Shown one piece after another: positions 17,228 to 25,731 of a stretch of DNA of 64,000 nucleotides. Source of the DNA: Calditrichota bacterium (GTDB taxonomy: Bacteria; Calditrichota; Calditrichia; Calditrichales; Calditrichaceae). The notes below the pieces were generated by a model. The model was not told the DNA's origin and searched no databases. It worked only from the letters and a program-made list of their open reading frames with translations. Numbering within the stretch: position 1 is the stretch's first letter; each line of letters starts with the position of its first letter. The DNA is taken from the NCBI GenBank assembly GCA_024278755.1, contig JAJRSO010000062.1, positions 1 through 64,000 on the forward strand. Reading direction: 5' to 3'. The position numbers and the translations under genes were made by a program.

Positions 17228-18547
17228 ATGAATCTCTTAATTGAAAATATTCGAATATTCACCAATACACCCGATACGGAAATTCTACCCGCCCAATCGC
17301 TGGCTGTTGAAAACGACCTGATTAAAGAAACCGGTTCCGCCGTTGCGCTGCGTGCAAAATATGCCGGATTTGAAAAGCTGGACGGGCAGGGCAAATTGCT
17401 GATGCCGGGCTGGATTAATCCCCATATGCATTTTTACGGAACCTTTGCCCGCGGAATGGCTCTGCAAAAAGCGCCGCAGGGATTCAAAGAAATTCTGGAA
17501 CAGCTTTGGTGGAAACTGGACAAGGCGCTGGACGCCGAAAGCGTCTATTACAGCGCCCTGATTCCGGCCATTACGGCCATCAAAAGTGGGGTCACGTCCG
17601 TTGTCGACCACCACGCCAGCCCCAACGCCATCGACGGCAGCCTGGATCGCATCCAGCAGGCTCTCGAAATCACAGGATTGCGCGGCGTCCTCTGTTACGA
17701 AGTCAGCGACCGCGACGGGTTGCAAAAGGCCAAGGCCGGATTGGCCGAAAATGAACGTTACCTGCGCAAAACGGAAAAAGAGGCCGGCTTGTACCGGGGA
17801 ATGATTGGTCTGCACGCCGCTTTTACCCTATCGGACGAAACGCTGGCCGCCGCCGCCGATTTAGGAAAGCGCACGAAGACCGGTTTCCATATCCATCTCG
17901 CCGAAGGCAAAGAGGACGACGCCCGCCCGCAATACGGAATCAGCGCCACCGAACGTTTGCAGAAAGCAGGTATTTTAAACAGGCAGACCATCGCCGCCCA
18001 CGCCATTCATATTTCGGAAGCAGACCGGGCAATCCTTAAATCTACTGATACGATGGTGGTGCATAATCCGCAATCCAATATGAATAATGCCGTGGGCCGG
18101 GCCGACCTTTTTAACCTGTTGGGCGATGGTATTTTAACGGGACTGGGAACAGACGGAATGTCGGTTTCGTTGTTTGGCGATATGCGCGCCGCCAATCTTA
18201 TTCACAAACACGATTTACAAGATAGCCGTGCAGGCTGGACAGAGGTACAAAAGATGGTTCTGCAAAACAACGCGACCATTTATGAACGGGTAGGCGGCGT
18301 CCGGCTGGGAAAAATCGCGCCAGGCCTGACGGCCGACCTGATTTTAGTGGATTATTTTCCGCCCACGCCGCTGAACTGCGAAAACATCTGGGGACATATT
18401 TTATTTGGTATTGCCGACGCTCCGGTGGATACGACGATTATCAATGGTAAAATTGTTATGCGCGATAAAAAAATACTGACGGCTGATGAGAAGGAAGCGG
18501 CCGCTAAGGCCCGGGAATTTGCGCAACGGGTATGGGATAAAATATAG
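17228..18547 (+). CDS. SsnA-like amidohydrolase family aminohydrolase
   Basis: A 439-residue metal-dependent hydrolase of the amidohydrolase superfamily close to SsnA/TrzN-type aminohydrolases. The metal site begins with NPHMHFYG (HxH), continues with HIHLAEG and AHAIHI, and ends with the catalytic Asp in GLGTDGM. The beta-sandwich bracket uses the N-terminal IENIRIF and C-terminal LVDYFPPTPL. In E. coli ssnA lies in the purine-catabolism xdh/yge region, but the substrate is not established. The ATG at 17228 (MNLLIEN) is preferred over an in-frame start at 17213, since the AACGGA site fits. It starts a run of catabolism-flavoured genes. Confidence 0.82.
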   Translation: MNLLIENIRIFTNTPDTEILPAQSLAVENDLIKETGSAVALRAKYAGFEKLDGQGKLLMPGWINPHMHFYGTFARGMALQKAPQGFKEILEQLWWKLDKALDAESVYYSALIPAITAIKSGVTSVVDHHASPNAIDGSLDRIQQALEITGLRGVLCYEVSDRDGLQKAKAGLAENERYLRKTEKEAGLYRGMIGLHAAFTLSDETLAAAADLGKRTKTGFHIHLAEGKEDDARPQYGISATERLQKAGILNRQTIAAHAIHISEADRAILKSTDTMVVHNPQSNMNNAVGRADLFNLLGDGILTGLGTDGMSVSLFGDMRAANLIHKHDLQDSRAGWTEVQKMVLQNNATIYERVGGVRLGKIAPGLTADLILVDYFPPTPLNCENIWGHILFGIADAPVDTTIINGKIVMRDKKILTADEKEAAAKAREFAQRVWDKI

Positions 18548-18601
18548 GGAGCTGAAGCAAGTTTTGACTAAAAAAATAATGAAATAACTGTCCCCTTATA
18601 T

Positions 18602-18738
18602 ATTGTTGCAAAAAGAAGTTTTTAGACGCAAAAGCGCGCCAATAACGCGAATATACTTAAACAAACGAAATACGAAACACTGAAGGAGTTTAATCAGTGA
18701 TAATCCATGTTCTTCCGTGGCTAAAAAAGAAACTGCAA
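18602..18738 (+). repeat. intergenic repeat family X, copy 1
   Basis: This 137-bp stretch before the threonine synthase gene is clearly related to 20651-20786 before the histidine ammonia-lyase gene. Shared blocks include GCAAAAGCGCGCCAAT, AAACAAA, TTTAATCA, ATGTTC.TCCG and AGAAACTGCA. It contains no gene. The two copies keep the same orientation relative to their downstream gene. Confidence 0.7.
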
Positions 18739-18824
18739 CGGCCTCTTCTGTAGAGAGATTTGTTTATTCAAAAAGGTTCAACTGCTCATAATTTGCGAAA
18801 ATTCTGTTTTTATAAGGAAAATCA

Positions 18825-20009
18825 ATGCAAAACACCATCGACCATCTGCAATGCGTAAGCTGTAAACACACTTTTGCGGAAGATGAAATCGACTACACCT
18901 GTCCCGACTGCGGCCCGCTTAAAGGCACGCTGGATGTGCTGTACGATTTCAAACAGGTAAAAAAACAACTCAGTCGCGAAAAATTAGCGGCGAATCGGGA
19001 AGCCAGCCACTGGCGCTACCTGCCCCTGTTGCCGGTGCACAATCAGGCATTTATTCAGCCCCTGCGCGTGGGTTGGACGCCTTTGGTCCGGTCGGCGCGG
19101 TTGTCTTCCGAACTGGAACTGAAGGATCTCTATTTTAAAGACGATAGCGGCAACGCCAGCCATTCCTATAAAGATCGGGCCAGTTCGGTGGCCATCGTCA
19201 AAGCGCTGGAAAAAGGTTACCGTGGAATCGCCGCCGCATCCAGCGGTAATGCCGCCGCGTCCATTGCGGCTTTTGCGGCCAGCGCCGGATTGCCCTGCCA
19301 CATTTACGTGCCAAAATCCATTCCAAGGGCCAAGCTGGCGCAACTTAACGCGTACGGCGCCGACGTGATTTTAGTGGACGGCCCTTACGACGAGGCCTTC
19401 GATTTATGTATGCGCGAAGCGCCGAAGAACGGTTGGTATAACCGCAACACGGCCATCAATCCCTACCTAGCGGAGGGAAAAAAAACGGGGGCGCTGGAAA
19501 TTTGCGAACAATTAGACTGGAACGCCCCGCAGGTAGTTTTTGTGCCTGTGGGCGACGGCTGTATCATCAGCGGGGTTTGGAAGGGATTTAAAGATTTATA
19601 CGATTTAAAATTCATCGATTCTCTGCCCTTGCTGGTGGGCGTGCAGGCCACGGGCAGCGCGCCGCTGGTAAAGGCCTACCGGCAGGGGGCAAAAATAGCC
19701 GAAACCCAACAGGCGGCCACCATTGCCGATAGTATTTCGGTGGGCTTCCCACGCGATCAGGTGAAAGCCCTGCGCGCCGTCCACCAGTCCGGCGGAAAAT
19801 TTATCGCGGTCAGCGATGCGGAAATAATCGCCGCCCAGAAAAAACTGCCTTTATCCAGCGGTCTTTTTGTGGAACCGGCCGCGGCAACGGCATTTGCCGG
19901 TTTGCTTAAGCTACAGCGGGAAGGGAAAGTGGAAGCCAGCGATACGGTGGTGGTGATGCTGACCGGCAGCGGGTTGAAGGATATTGCGACGTTTTTGGAT
20001 AGTAGATAA
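18825..20009 (+). CDS. thrC: threonine synthase
   Basis: A 394-residue PLP enzyme, probably making threonine from O-phosphohomoserine. It has an N-terminal zinc-ribbon-like segment (CVSCKHTFAEDEIDYTCPDC), the PLP lysine in DDSGNASHSYKDRASS, the substrate-side SSGNAAASIAAF and a C-terminal glycine-rich phosphate loop MLTGSGLKDI. Length matches the short thrC class of archaea and many bacteria. Context with an SsnA-like hydrolase and a histidine ammonia-lyase leaves open that it is a related PLP lyase (for example a diaminopropionate-type enzyme) rather than the biosynthetic one. Confidence 0.85.
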   Translation: MQNTIDHLQCVSCKHTFAEDEIDYTCPDCGPLKGTLDVLYDFKQVKKQLSREKLAANREASHWRYLPLLPVHNQAFIQPLRVGWTPLVRSARLSSELELKDLYFKDDSGNASHSYKDRASSVAIVKALEKGYRGIAAASSGNAAASIAAFAASAGLPCHIYVPKSIPRAKLAQLNAYGADVILVDGPYDEAFDLCMREAPKNGWYNRNTAINPYLAEGKKTGALEICEQLDWNAPQVVFVPVGDGCIISGVWKGFKDLYDLKFIDSLPLLVGVQATGSAPLVKAYRQGAKIAETQQAATIADSISVGFPRDQVKALRAVHQSGGKFIAVSDAEIIAAQKKLPLSSGLFVEPAAATAFAGLLKLQREGKVEASDTVVVMLTGSGLKDIATFLDSR

Positions 20010-20209
20010 AAGACATAAGAGGCCAGACACAAGACAGGATATGGGTTAATAAATATATCGTATCATTTTGTAAGAGTCCCGTTACGGGAGCTAAAACGAA
20101 ATTTTAGGTACAAGTCAACAAATTTCTTTCAGGATGACGGGTTTGAATTGTATTTTTTCCTCTGTGCTCTCTGCGGCGCTAAAGTAAAACATAAAATGAG
20201 AGGTTTGCG

Positions 20210-20566
20210 ATGGATTCTAATTTGTATCTGTACAAAGCAAAAATCATTTCCGTGTACGATGGCGATACCTGTCGTGTGGATATCGATTTAGGCTTGAAAG
20301 TGTGGATTAAAAATGAGAAATTACGCCTGTTACGTATCAACGCACCCGAAATGCGCGGCGCGGAAAAGGAAGATGGAAAAAAATCCCGTGATTTTCTGCG
20401 CGGGCTGATTGACGGAAAAGAGGTTATCCTGCAAACCAAAAAAGATAGGCAGGGAAAATACGGCCGCTATCTGGCGGAAATATGGATTCAGGACGAAGAA
20501 GGAATCTGGTTTAATGTGAACGACCGGATGGTGGAAAGTGGTTTTGCCGAGTACAAGGAGTATTAA
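20210..20566 (+). CDS. staphylococcal-nuclease-like (SNase) domain protein
   Basis: A 118-residue thermonuclease-family protein. It carries ISVYDGDTCRVDI (metal Asp residues), LRLLRINAPEMRG (Arg and Glu of the active site) and KKDRQGKYGRYLAE. The catalytic Arg-Glu-Arg set appears intact. It lacks a signal peptide and is only the bare OB-fold domain, shorter than secreted nucleases, so an intracellular role is likely. The GAGAGG site precedes the ATG. It lies alone between thrC and the histidine ammonia-lyase gene; a 13-bp hairpin (TCCCGTTACGGGA) is at 20077-20089 upstream. Confidence 0.9.
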   Translation: MDSNLYLYKAKIISVYDGDTCRVDIDLGLKVWIKNEKLRLLRINAPEMRGAEKEDGKKSRDFLRGLIDGKEVILQTKKDRQGKYGRYLAEIWIQDEEGIWFNVNDRMVESGFAEYKEY

Positions 20567-20650
20567 AAATTCTATTTATTGATTAGGTAAAAACGTCGGT
20601 TCTGATTAAGTCGTATTACGATTGAATAAAAACCGTCTTCTTTATACAGG

Positions 20651-20786
20651 TGTTGTAAAAAAATAAGATGCAAAAGGCAAAAGCGCGCCAATTAACACGG
20701 ATAAAATAAACAAATGAACCAATAAGCACTAAAGGCTTTAATCAATTAAAATCGATGTTCATCCGCGACTAAAAGAGAAACTGCAC
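20651..20786 (+). repeat. intergenic repeat family X, copy 2
   Basis: The second copy of the element at 18602-18738, about two-thirds identical by eye. It lies directly upstream of the histidine ammonia-lyase gene and includes GCAAAAGCGCGCCAATTAAC and ATCGATGTTCATCCGCGAC. No gene is present. Confidence 0.7.
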
Positions 20787-20852
20787 TAACCTGATATAAG
20801 GGTGGAGCAGTAAGTGACTTATCGCAACCATAGGACTATTCCAGAGGAAACG

Positions 20853-22391
20853 ATGGCAGTGAAAAAACTTGTGATTACAGAAAAGGATTTAACCTTAGAT
20901 GATGTGCGCTTTTTTCTGCGCGAAAAGCCGCAAATTGAATTAAATGAAACGGTTGTCCGGCAAATAAATGCCAGCCGGGGAATTATCGATCAGGTGGTAG
21001 CTTCGGAGAAAACGGTTTACGGGGTTAATACCGGTTTTGGCAAATTCGCCGACGTGCGCATCAAAAAAGAAGAAACTGCCGAATTACAGCGTCGATTAGT
21101 GCTTAGCCACGCCGCGGGGGTGGGCGAACCGATGCCGCGGGATATTGTACGCCTGATGATGCTGCTGAAAATCAAAAATCTGTCCCACGGATTCAGCGGC
21201 ATCCGTTTGAAAGTGGTGCAGCTTCTTGTTGATTTATTAAATAAAAATGTTGTGCCCGTGGTTCCGCAAAAGGGTTCGGTGGGCGCCAGCGGTGACTTAG
21301 CGCCCCTGGCGCATATGGCGCTGCCGCTTCTCGGCGAAGGCGAAGCGTTTTTTGAAGGGCAGCGAATTTCCGGCGCGGAAGCCTTAAAAAGGGCGGGTCT
21401 GCGTTTCTGTGATTTGCAGGCTAAAGAAGGTTTGGCCGTTTTAAACGGCACGCAGGCCATTCAGGCTTACGGGCTGACCGCTCTGTTACAGGTTCAGACG
21501 CTGGTAAAAAGCGCGGATATCATTGGCGCAATGAGTTTGGAAGCGCTGCTGGGCACGCTCACCGCCTTCGACCCGCGCATCCACGAAGTCCGCCGCCATC
21601 CCGGGCAAAAGGACGCCGCGGCCAATGTGCGAAAAATTCTTGCAGAAAGCCCCATCGTGGAATCGCATCGTTTTTCCGACCATAAAGTACAGGACGCTTA
21701 CAGTCTGCGTTGTATTCCCCAGGTGCACGGCGCGGTGCGCGACGGCCTGGAATATGTGCAGTCCGTTTTTGAGCGCGAAATGAACGGGGTTACCGATAAC
21801 CCGTTGGTTTTCCCCGACAACGGGGATGTGCTTTCCGGCGGGAATTTTCACGGTGAACCGGTAGCTTTTGCCGCTGATCATCTCAGTTTGATTGCAGCGG
21901 AATTAGCCAATATTTCCGAGCGGCGCATCGAACATATGCTGGACCCGGCGGTCAGCGAAATGGCTGGATTCTTAACGGAAGAAGGTGGACTCAATTCCGG
22001 TTTTATGATTGCCCATGTTACCGCCGCGGCGCTGGTTTCGGAAAACAAGGTGCTGGCCCATCCTTCCAGCGTGGATTCCGTGCCCACTTCCGCCAATAAG
22101 GAAGACCACGTGAGTATGGGCACCTTTGCCGCGCGCAAAGCGCTGGAAATTGTACAAAATGTGGGTAACGTACTGGCGGTGGAGCTTATCTGTGCGGCCC
22201 AGGCGCTGGACCTGCGGGCGCCGCTGGAACCTGCTCCGGCTACGCTGGCGGCGTTAAACCTGGTGCGCGAATACATCGCCCACTGGAAAGAAGACCGCCT
22301 GATGCATGTAACCATCGAACGGGCTAACGAGATGATTGTTAGCGGTAATTTAGTTGCGCGTACAGAAAAAGAAACCGGAAGACTGAAATGA
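20853..22391 (+). CDS. hutH: histidine ammonia-lyase family enzyme (MIO)
   Basis: A 512-residue aromatic amino acid lyase. The MIO prosthetic group forms from ASG in GSVGASGDLAPLAHMAL; the family Tyr lies in VYGVNTGFG. The SHAAG motif (the His typical of histidine-specific lyases) and NKEDHVSMG (Glu rather than the Gln of phenylalanine lyases) favour histidine as substrate, giving urocanate. None of hutU, hutI or hutG lies nearby, so the hut pathway is not supported by context. ATG 20853 has GAGGA upstream; a GTG at 20814 is a possible but weaker start. Its stop overlaps the RpiB-like gene (ATGA). Confidence 0.88.
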   Translation: MAVKKLVITEKDLTLDDVRFFLREKPQIELNETVVRQINASRGIIDQVVASEKTVYGVNTGFGKFADVRIKKEETAELQRRLVLSHAAGVGEPMPRDIVRLMMLLKIKNLSHGFSGIRLKVVQLLVDLLNKNVVPVVPQKGSVGASGDLAPLAHMALPLLGEGEAFFEGQRISGAEALKRAGLRFCDLQAKEGLAVLNGTQAIQAYGLTALLQVQTLVKSADIIGAMSLEALLGTLTAFDPRIHEVRRHPGQKDAAANVRKILAESPIVESHRFSDHKVQDAYSLRCIPQVHGAVRDGLEYVQSVFEREMNGVTDNPLVFPDNGDVLSGGNFHGEPVAFAADHLSLIAAELANISERRIEHMLDPAVSEMAGFLTEEGGLNSGFMIAHVTAAALVSENKVLAHPSSVDSVPTSANKEDHVSMGTFAARKALEIVQNVGNVLAVELICAAQALDLRAPLEPAPATLAALNLVREYIAHWKEDRLMHVTIERANEMIVSGNLVARTEKETGRLK

Positions 22392-23011
22392 AAAAAATAA
22401 TCAGCGCTCAGCAGGTGCGCCAGGCGGCCAAAGGCGTCAAAGTCATTTTGCTGGAAAAAAATACGCTTATTTCGCCGTTGGCGGCGGACCTGGCCAAAGA
22501 GTTGGGCGTGCGTTTTGAAGAGAACCGTTCTGTTTTATCCACGGCCCAAACGTTTAAAGATGTGTTTCCGGTAAAAGTGGTGGCGGTGGCTTCCGACCAC
22601 GGTGGATTTGAAATGAAAAAATGGCTGATTCCTTTCCTGCGCGAGCTGGGCTACATTGCCCACGATTTGGGGCCGGCCAACGACCGGGCCTGCGACTACC
22701 CGGATTTCGCCTTTAAAGTAGCCCAAACCGTTTCCGAAGGCAAAGCCGATCGGGGCGTTATGATCGACAGCGTGGGTATCGGATCGGCTATGGCCGCCAA
22801 CCGCGTACCCGGCATTCTGGCCGCCAAGTGCAATAATACTTTCGAAGCGGCCAGCGCCCGTGAACACAATTATGCCAATGTTTTAACTTTAGGCGCTAAA
22901 ATTATCGGTTCGGAAATGGCTAAATCCATTATTAAAACCTTTCTCGAAACCCCCGGCGGAGCCGAGCGCCATAAAAACCGCATTAAAAAAATTCTCGATA
23001 AAAAAGGTTGA
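22388..23011 (+). CDS. RpiB/LacAB-family protein with EutQ-like N-terminal extension
   Basis: A 207-residue protein whose last 145 residues match ribose-5-phosphate isomerase B/LacAB: SDHGGFEMKK at 69-78, DLGPANDRACDYPDFA and SAREHNYANVLTLG. Two features are unusual. The catalytic Cys of RpiB (ICGTG) is replaced: here MIDSVGIGSAMAANR (125-139) has Asp127-Ser128. And the first 60 residues (KKIISAQQVRQAA, then LISPLAADLAKELGV) resemble the short N-terminal segment of EutQ and PduO-type microcompartment proteins. Similar variants are known to me from microcompartment-linked RpiB proteins. Translation is coupled to the histidine ammonia-lyase (4-bp overlap). The reaction is uncertain. Confidence 0.75.
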   Translation: MKKIISAQQVRQAAKGVKVILLEKNTLISPLAADLAKELGVRFEENRSVLSTAQTFKDVFPVKVVAVASDHGGFEMKKWLIPFLRELGYIAHDLGPANDRACDYPDFAFKVAQTVSEGKADRGVMIDSVGIGSAMAANRVPGILAAKCNNTFEAASAREHNYANVLTLGAKIIGSEMAKSIIKTFLETPGGAERHKNRIKKILDKKG

Positions 23012-23493
23012 TATGGCCGGGGCCTCGACACAGCTCAGTCACCGGAAAGTGATTCTGTCTAATTTTTTGAACCCGAAGCCGTTCCCTGAGCGGAATCGAA
23101 GGGGACTTCATTCAATATTATTAAATCATCCATCATGTTTTAAAATCTAATCAGACGGATTCTATCTCCCGTTCTTTTGCATTATCAGAATTCATTTTTT
23201 TGAGAAACTCCGTTGCTTACGGCGGGGATGTCCATTCTTCTTTTTCTCCCAAGCGGTTTATTATATTTTTTATTTAGAAAAATAAATTTTAGCCGATAAA
23301 AAAATATCGGATACAGAGTATTCTTAGAATAGATTTTTGTTCTGGTTTTAATAGTTCTTATTATTGTTTAGAAATATTTGCAATATATGTGAAATATACA
23401 TTTCATTTTTACGGAAAAAAGCATATATTGGAAATAACGAATTAAAAATAATGTAAAAAATGCAGTAATAGTAATTCATAGAAAGGAAAAACT
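23012..23493. other. AT-rich intergenic region upstream of glnA
   Basis: A 480-bp stretch without a gene. Near 23085-23108 is CGTTCCCTGAGCGGAATCGA, a GC-richer hairpin-prone sequence of the kind scattered between genes in many bacteria. The glnA promoter should lie in the last 200 bp, which are very AT-rich. No operator stands out. Confidence 0.5.
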
Positions 23494-24816
23494 ATGACCA
23501 GACAAGAAATTTTGAAAATTTGTAAAGATGAGGATGTTCGTTTTTTACGCCTGCAATTTAGCGATATATTTGGGGTAAACAAAAATGTGGAAATCCCTGC
23601 CTCTCAGTTTGAAAAAGCGTTAGACGGTGAAGTGATGTTTGACGGATCGTCCATCGAAGGGTTTTCGCGTATCGAAGAATCGGATCAGCTTCTGGCGCCG
23701 GATTACGAATCGTTCCGGGTCTTGCCATGGGAAAACAAACAGGGAAAAATTGCGCGTATTATTTGTGATATTCAAAATCCGGATCATACGTCTTTTGAAG
23801 GATGCGCGCGCTCTACGCTTAAACGGGTTTGCAGAAAAGCCGCAGATATGGGATACGAAATGTTTGCCGGGCCCGAAGCGGAATTTTTTCTGTTTCAGAA
23901 AAATGACAAAGGAATCCCAACCATCGATACGCATGATTTTGCCGGGTACTTTGATTTAGCGCCAATCGATCTTGGCGAAGAAGCACGGCAGGAGATTGTT
24001 AATAAATTGCAGGAACTCGGTTTTGAAGTAGAAGCGGCCCATCACGAGGTGGCGCACGGGCAGCATGAAATCGATTTTAAATATGAAAATGCGTTAACAA
24101 CTGCGGATAATATTGCCACTTTCCGTTTTGTCGTGCGTAAGGTGGCTCAGGATTATAACCTTCATGCGACCTTTATGCCCAAGCCGGTTTATGGAATTAA
24201 CGGTTCCGGGATGCATACCCATATGTCTCTCTTTAAAGGAGCGGAAAATGTGTTTTATAATGAGAAGGCCGAGTATCAATTAAGCGCCGAAGCGCGCTGG
24301 TATATCGCCGGTTTGCTGAAGCATGCCAAAGCCTATGTTGCCATTACGAATCCATTGGTAAATTCCTATAAACGCTTAGTTCCCGGATTTGAAGCACCGG
24401 TTAACATTGCCTGGTCCGAACGGAACCGGAGTCCGATGATTCGCATTCCCGCCAAACGCGGAAATAGCACACGGGCTGAAGTGCGTATGCCTGATCCTGC
24501 GGCTAATCCCTATCTCGCGCTGGCGGTTATGCTGGCTGCCGGTTTGGATGGCATCCAAAATAAAATGAGTTGTCCCGATCCGGTAAATAAAAATATTTTC
24601 ACTATGAGTCAAAGAGAACGAAGCCGCTATAAAATCGAACCGTTGCCATCTAATTTGCAAAAAGCGGTTGAAGCCTTCGAAAAAAGCAAACTCATGCGCG
24701 AAACTTTAGGCGACCATATCTTTTTCCATTACATTGAATCCAAAAAACAGGAATGGAGCGATTATATTTCCCAGGTGCATCAATGGGAATTGGATCGCTA
24801 TTTCGGATATTATTAA
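23494..24816 (+). CDS. glnA: type I glutamine synthetase (GSI-alpha class)
   Basis: A 440-residue enzyme joining ammonia to glutamate with ATP, active as a dodecamer. Motifs: MFDGSSIEGF, GPEAEFFLF (Glu metal ligands), NGSGMHTHMS (ammonia/ATP site), and PGFEAPVNIAWSERNRSPMIRIP. The adenylylation tyrosine context (NLYDLPP) of beta-type enzymes is absent; the equivalent reads NIFTMSQRERSRYKI then LPSNL, as in the alpha type, suggesting feedback inhibition rather than covalent control. GAAAGG precedes the ATG. A terminator follows at 24946. Confidence 0.95.
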   Translation: MTRQEILKICKDEDVRFLRLQFSDIFGVNKNVEIPASQFEKALDGEVMFDGSSIEGFSRIEESDQLLAPDYESFRVLPWENKQGKIARIICDIQNPDHTSFEGCARSTLKRVCRKAADMGYEMFAGPEAEFFLFQKNDKGIPTIDTHDFAGYFDLAPIDLGEEARQEIVNKLQELGFEVEAAHHEVAHGQHEIDFKYENALTTADNIATFRFVVRKVAQDYNLHATFMPKPVYGINGSGMHTHMSLFKGAENVFYNEKAEYQLSAEARWYIAGLLKHAKAYVAITNPLVNSYKRLVPGFEAPVNIAWSERNRSPMIRIPAKRGNSTRAEVRMPDPAANPYLALAVMLAAGLDGIQNKMSCPDPVNKNIFTMSQRERSRYKIEPLPSNLQKAVEAFEKSKLMRETLGDHIFFHYIESKKQEWSDYISQVHQWELDRYFGYY

Positions 24817-24921
24817 ATCCCATCCGGCTGGATTTTGTCCCCCGGCCTTTGGGTCCTGATAAAGATTCAAGTCCTTCTGGTTGCTCCGTTGCACCGATAG
24901 ACCGGTATTTTTAACCTGCGG
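24817..24921 (+). repeat. intergenic repeat family A, copy 1
   Basis: Directly after the glnA stop. It shares ordered blocks with 47073-47180 and 49076-49183: ATCCCATCCGG, GATAAAGA, a CGTTGCACCGATAGACCGGT block, then TATTTTTAACCTGCGG. All copies are in the same orientation. It has no coding content. Confidence 0.6.
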
Positions 24922-24945
24922 TGTGGTTGCTTATTTGTTTGCGAA

Positions 24946-24971
24946 AGGCGTGGGAGACCACGCCTTTTTTT
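24946..24971 (+). terminator. rho-independent terminator downstream of glnA
   Basis: Perfect 8-bp stem AGGCGTGG/CCACGCCT with loop GAGA, followed by six T residues. It lies about 130 bp after the glnA stop, after a copy of repeat family A. Confidence 0.93.
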
Positions 24972-25129
24972 ACCTTGTCTTCGCTGAAAATCCAAATATC
25001 ACAAAAGTATCACAAAGATCTCATATTTATGCAAAACGTACATTTTTTGAAAAAACGGGAATATGAGCTCCCACCATCCTGTTATAAGGGTTGAATTTAA
25101 AATACCATAACCCAACAAGGAGAATTAAC

Positions 25130-25672
25130 ATGAACAAATTGAATGTGTATTTCAAAGCTGTAGCCGGTCTGGCGATGATCGTTGCCATGGTTTTTGTATT
25201 TGGAAATACAAGTAATGCCGGTATCAGTCTGAATGACAATGGCGCATCTATCAGCTCAGAAAAAGGCGTTTCGCTGACAGCCTTAAACAGCAGTAAGTTT
25301 GAAAGCAGCGCCCGTAATGCCTGTGGCGCCGGTAAATGCGGCGCTTCAGATAAAAAAGCCGCTGTAAAAGGCAAAGCCAAGGATGCTAAAAAAGTAGCCA
25401 AAGAAATGAAAAAAGAAGGTAAATGCGGCGCCGGTAAATGTGGCGCAGGCAAATGCGGTGGTGCGGATAAAAAAGCCAACGTTAAATCTAAAGTCAAAGA
25501 TGTTAAAAATGCGGCTAAAGATGGCAAATGTGGCGATGGTAAATGCGGTGACGGCAAATGTGGCGGCGCGGATAAAAAAGCCGATGTTAAAGCAAAAGTT
25601 AAAAACGCCAAGAAAGCGGCAAAAGAGATGAAAAAAGAAGGTAAATGTGGCGCTGGTAAATGCGGTAAATAA
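25130..25672 (+). CDS. secreted GKCG-repeat peptide (HvfA-like RiPP precursor)
   Basis: A 180-residue, highly basic protein with a signal peptide (about 1-30, ending NTSNA). The mature part is a lysine/alanine-rich chain with nine GKCG motifs at 68, 97, 102, 107, 132, 137, 142, 171 and 176; several read EGKCG or DGKCG, spaced by GGADKKA and helical KVKxAKKAAKEMKKE segments. Ten cysteines lie only here. The EGKCG repeat with signal peptide is the hallmark of HvfA-type low-complexity peptides, which DUF692 (MNIO) enzymes modify to bind copper. No DUF692 or DUF2063 gene is in the window. The ATG at 25130 has AAGGAG upstream. It may also be an unmodified metal-binding protein. Confidence 0.75.
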   Translation: MNKLNVYFKAVAGLAMIVAMVFVFGNTSNAGISLNDNGASISSEKGVSLTALNSSKFESSARNACGAGKCGASDKKAAVKGKAKDAKKVAKEMKKEGKCGAGKCGAGKCGGADKKANVKSKVKDVKNAAKDGKCGDGKCGDGKCGGADKKADVKAKVKNAKKAAKEMKKEGKCGAGKCGK

Positions 25673-25700
25673 GCGTTAACAGGCCGGGGGAATTATTATT

Positions 25701-25731
25701 AGGCTTTGCGGTTTCCGCAAAGCCTTTTTTT
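25701..25731 (+). terminator. rho-independent terminator after the GKCG peptide gene
   Basis: Perfect 11-bp stem AGGCTTTGCGG/CCGCAAAGCCT with a 3-nt loop and seven T residues, starting 29 bp after the stop. It makes this gene a single-gene transcript with the glnA terminator upstream. Confidence 0.96.

Noticed and set aside
24817-24921. Known riboswitch (cyclic di-GMP, glutamine or cobalamin type) after glnA
   Set aside because: The blocks do not match consensus sequences I know for those classes, and the element follows rather than precedes glnA.
25027-25611. Long reverse-strand open frame of 194 codons across the GKCG peptide gene
   Set aside because: It is the antisense of a repetitive lysine/glycine-rich gene, giving HLPSPHLP repeats; the forward gene has a signal peptide, ribosome site and terminator.
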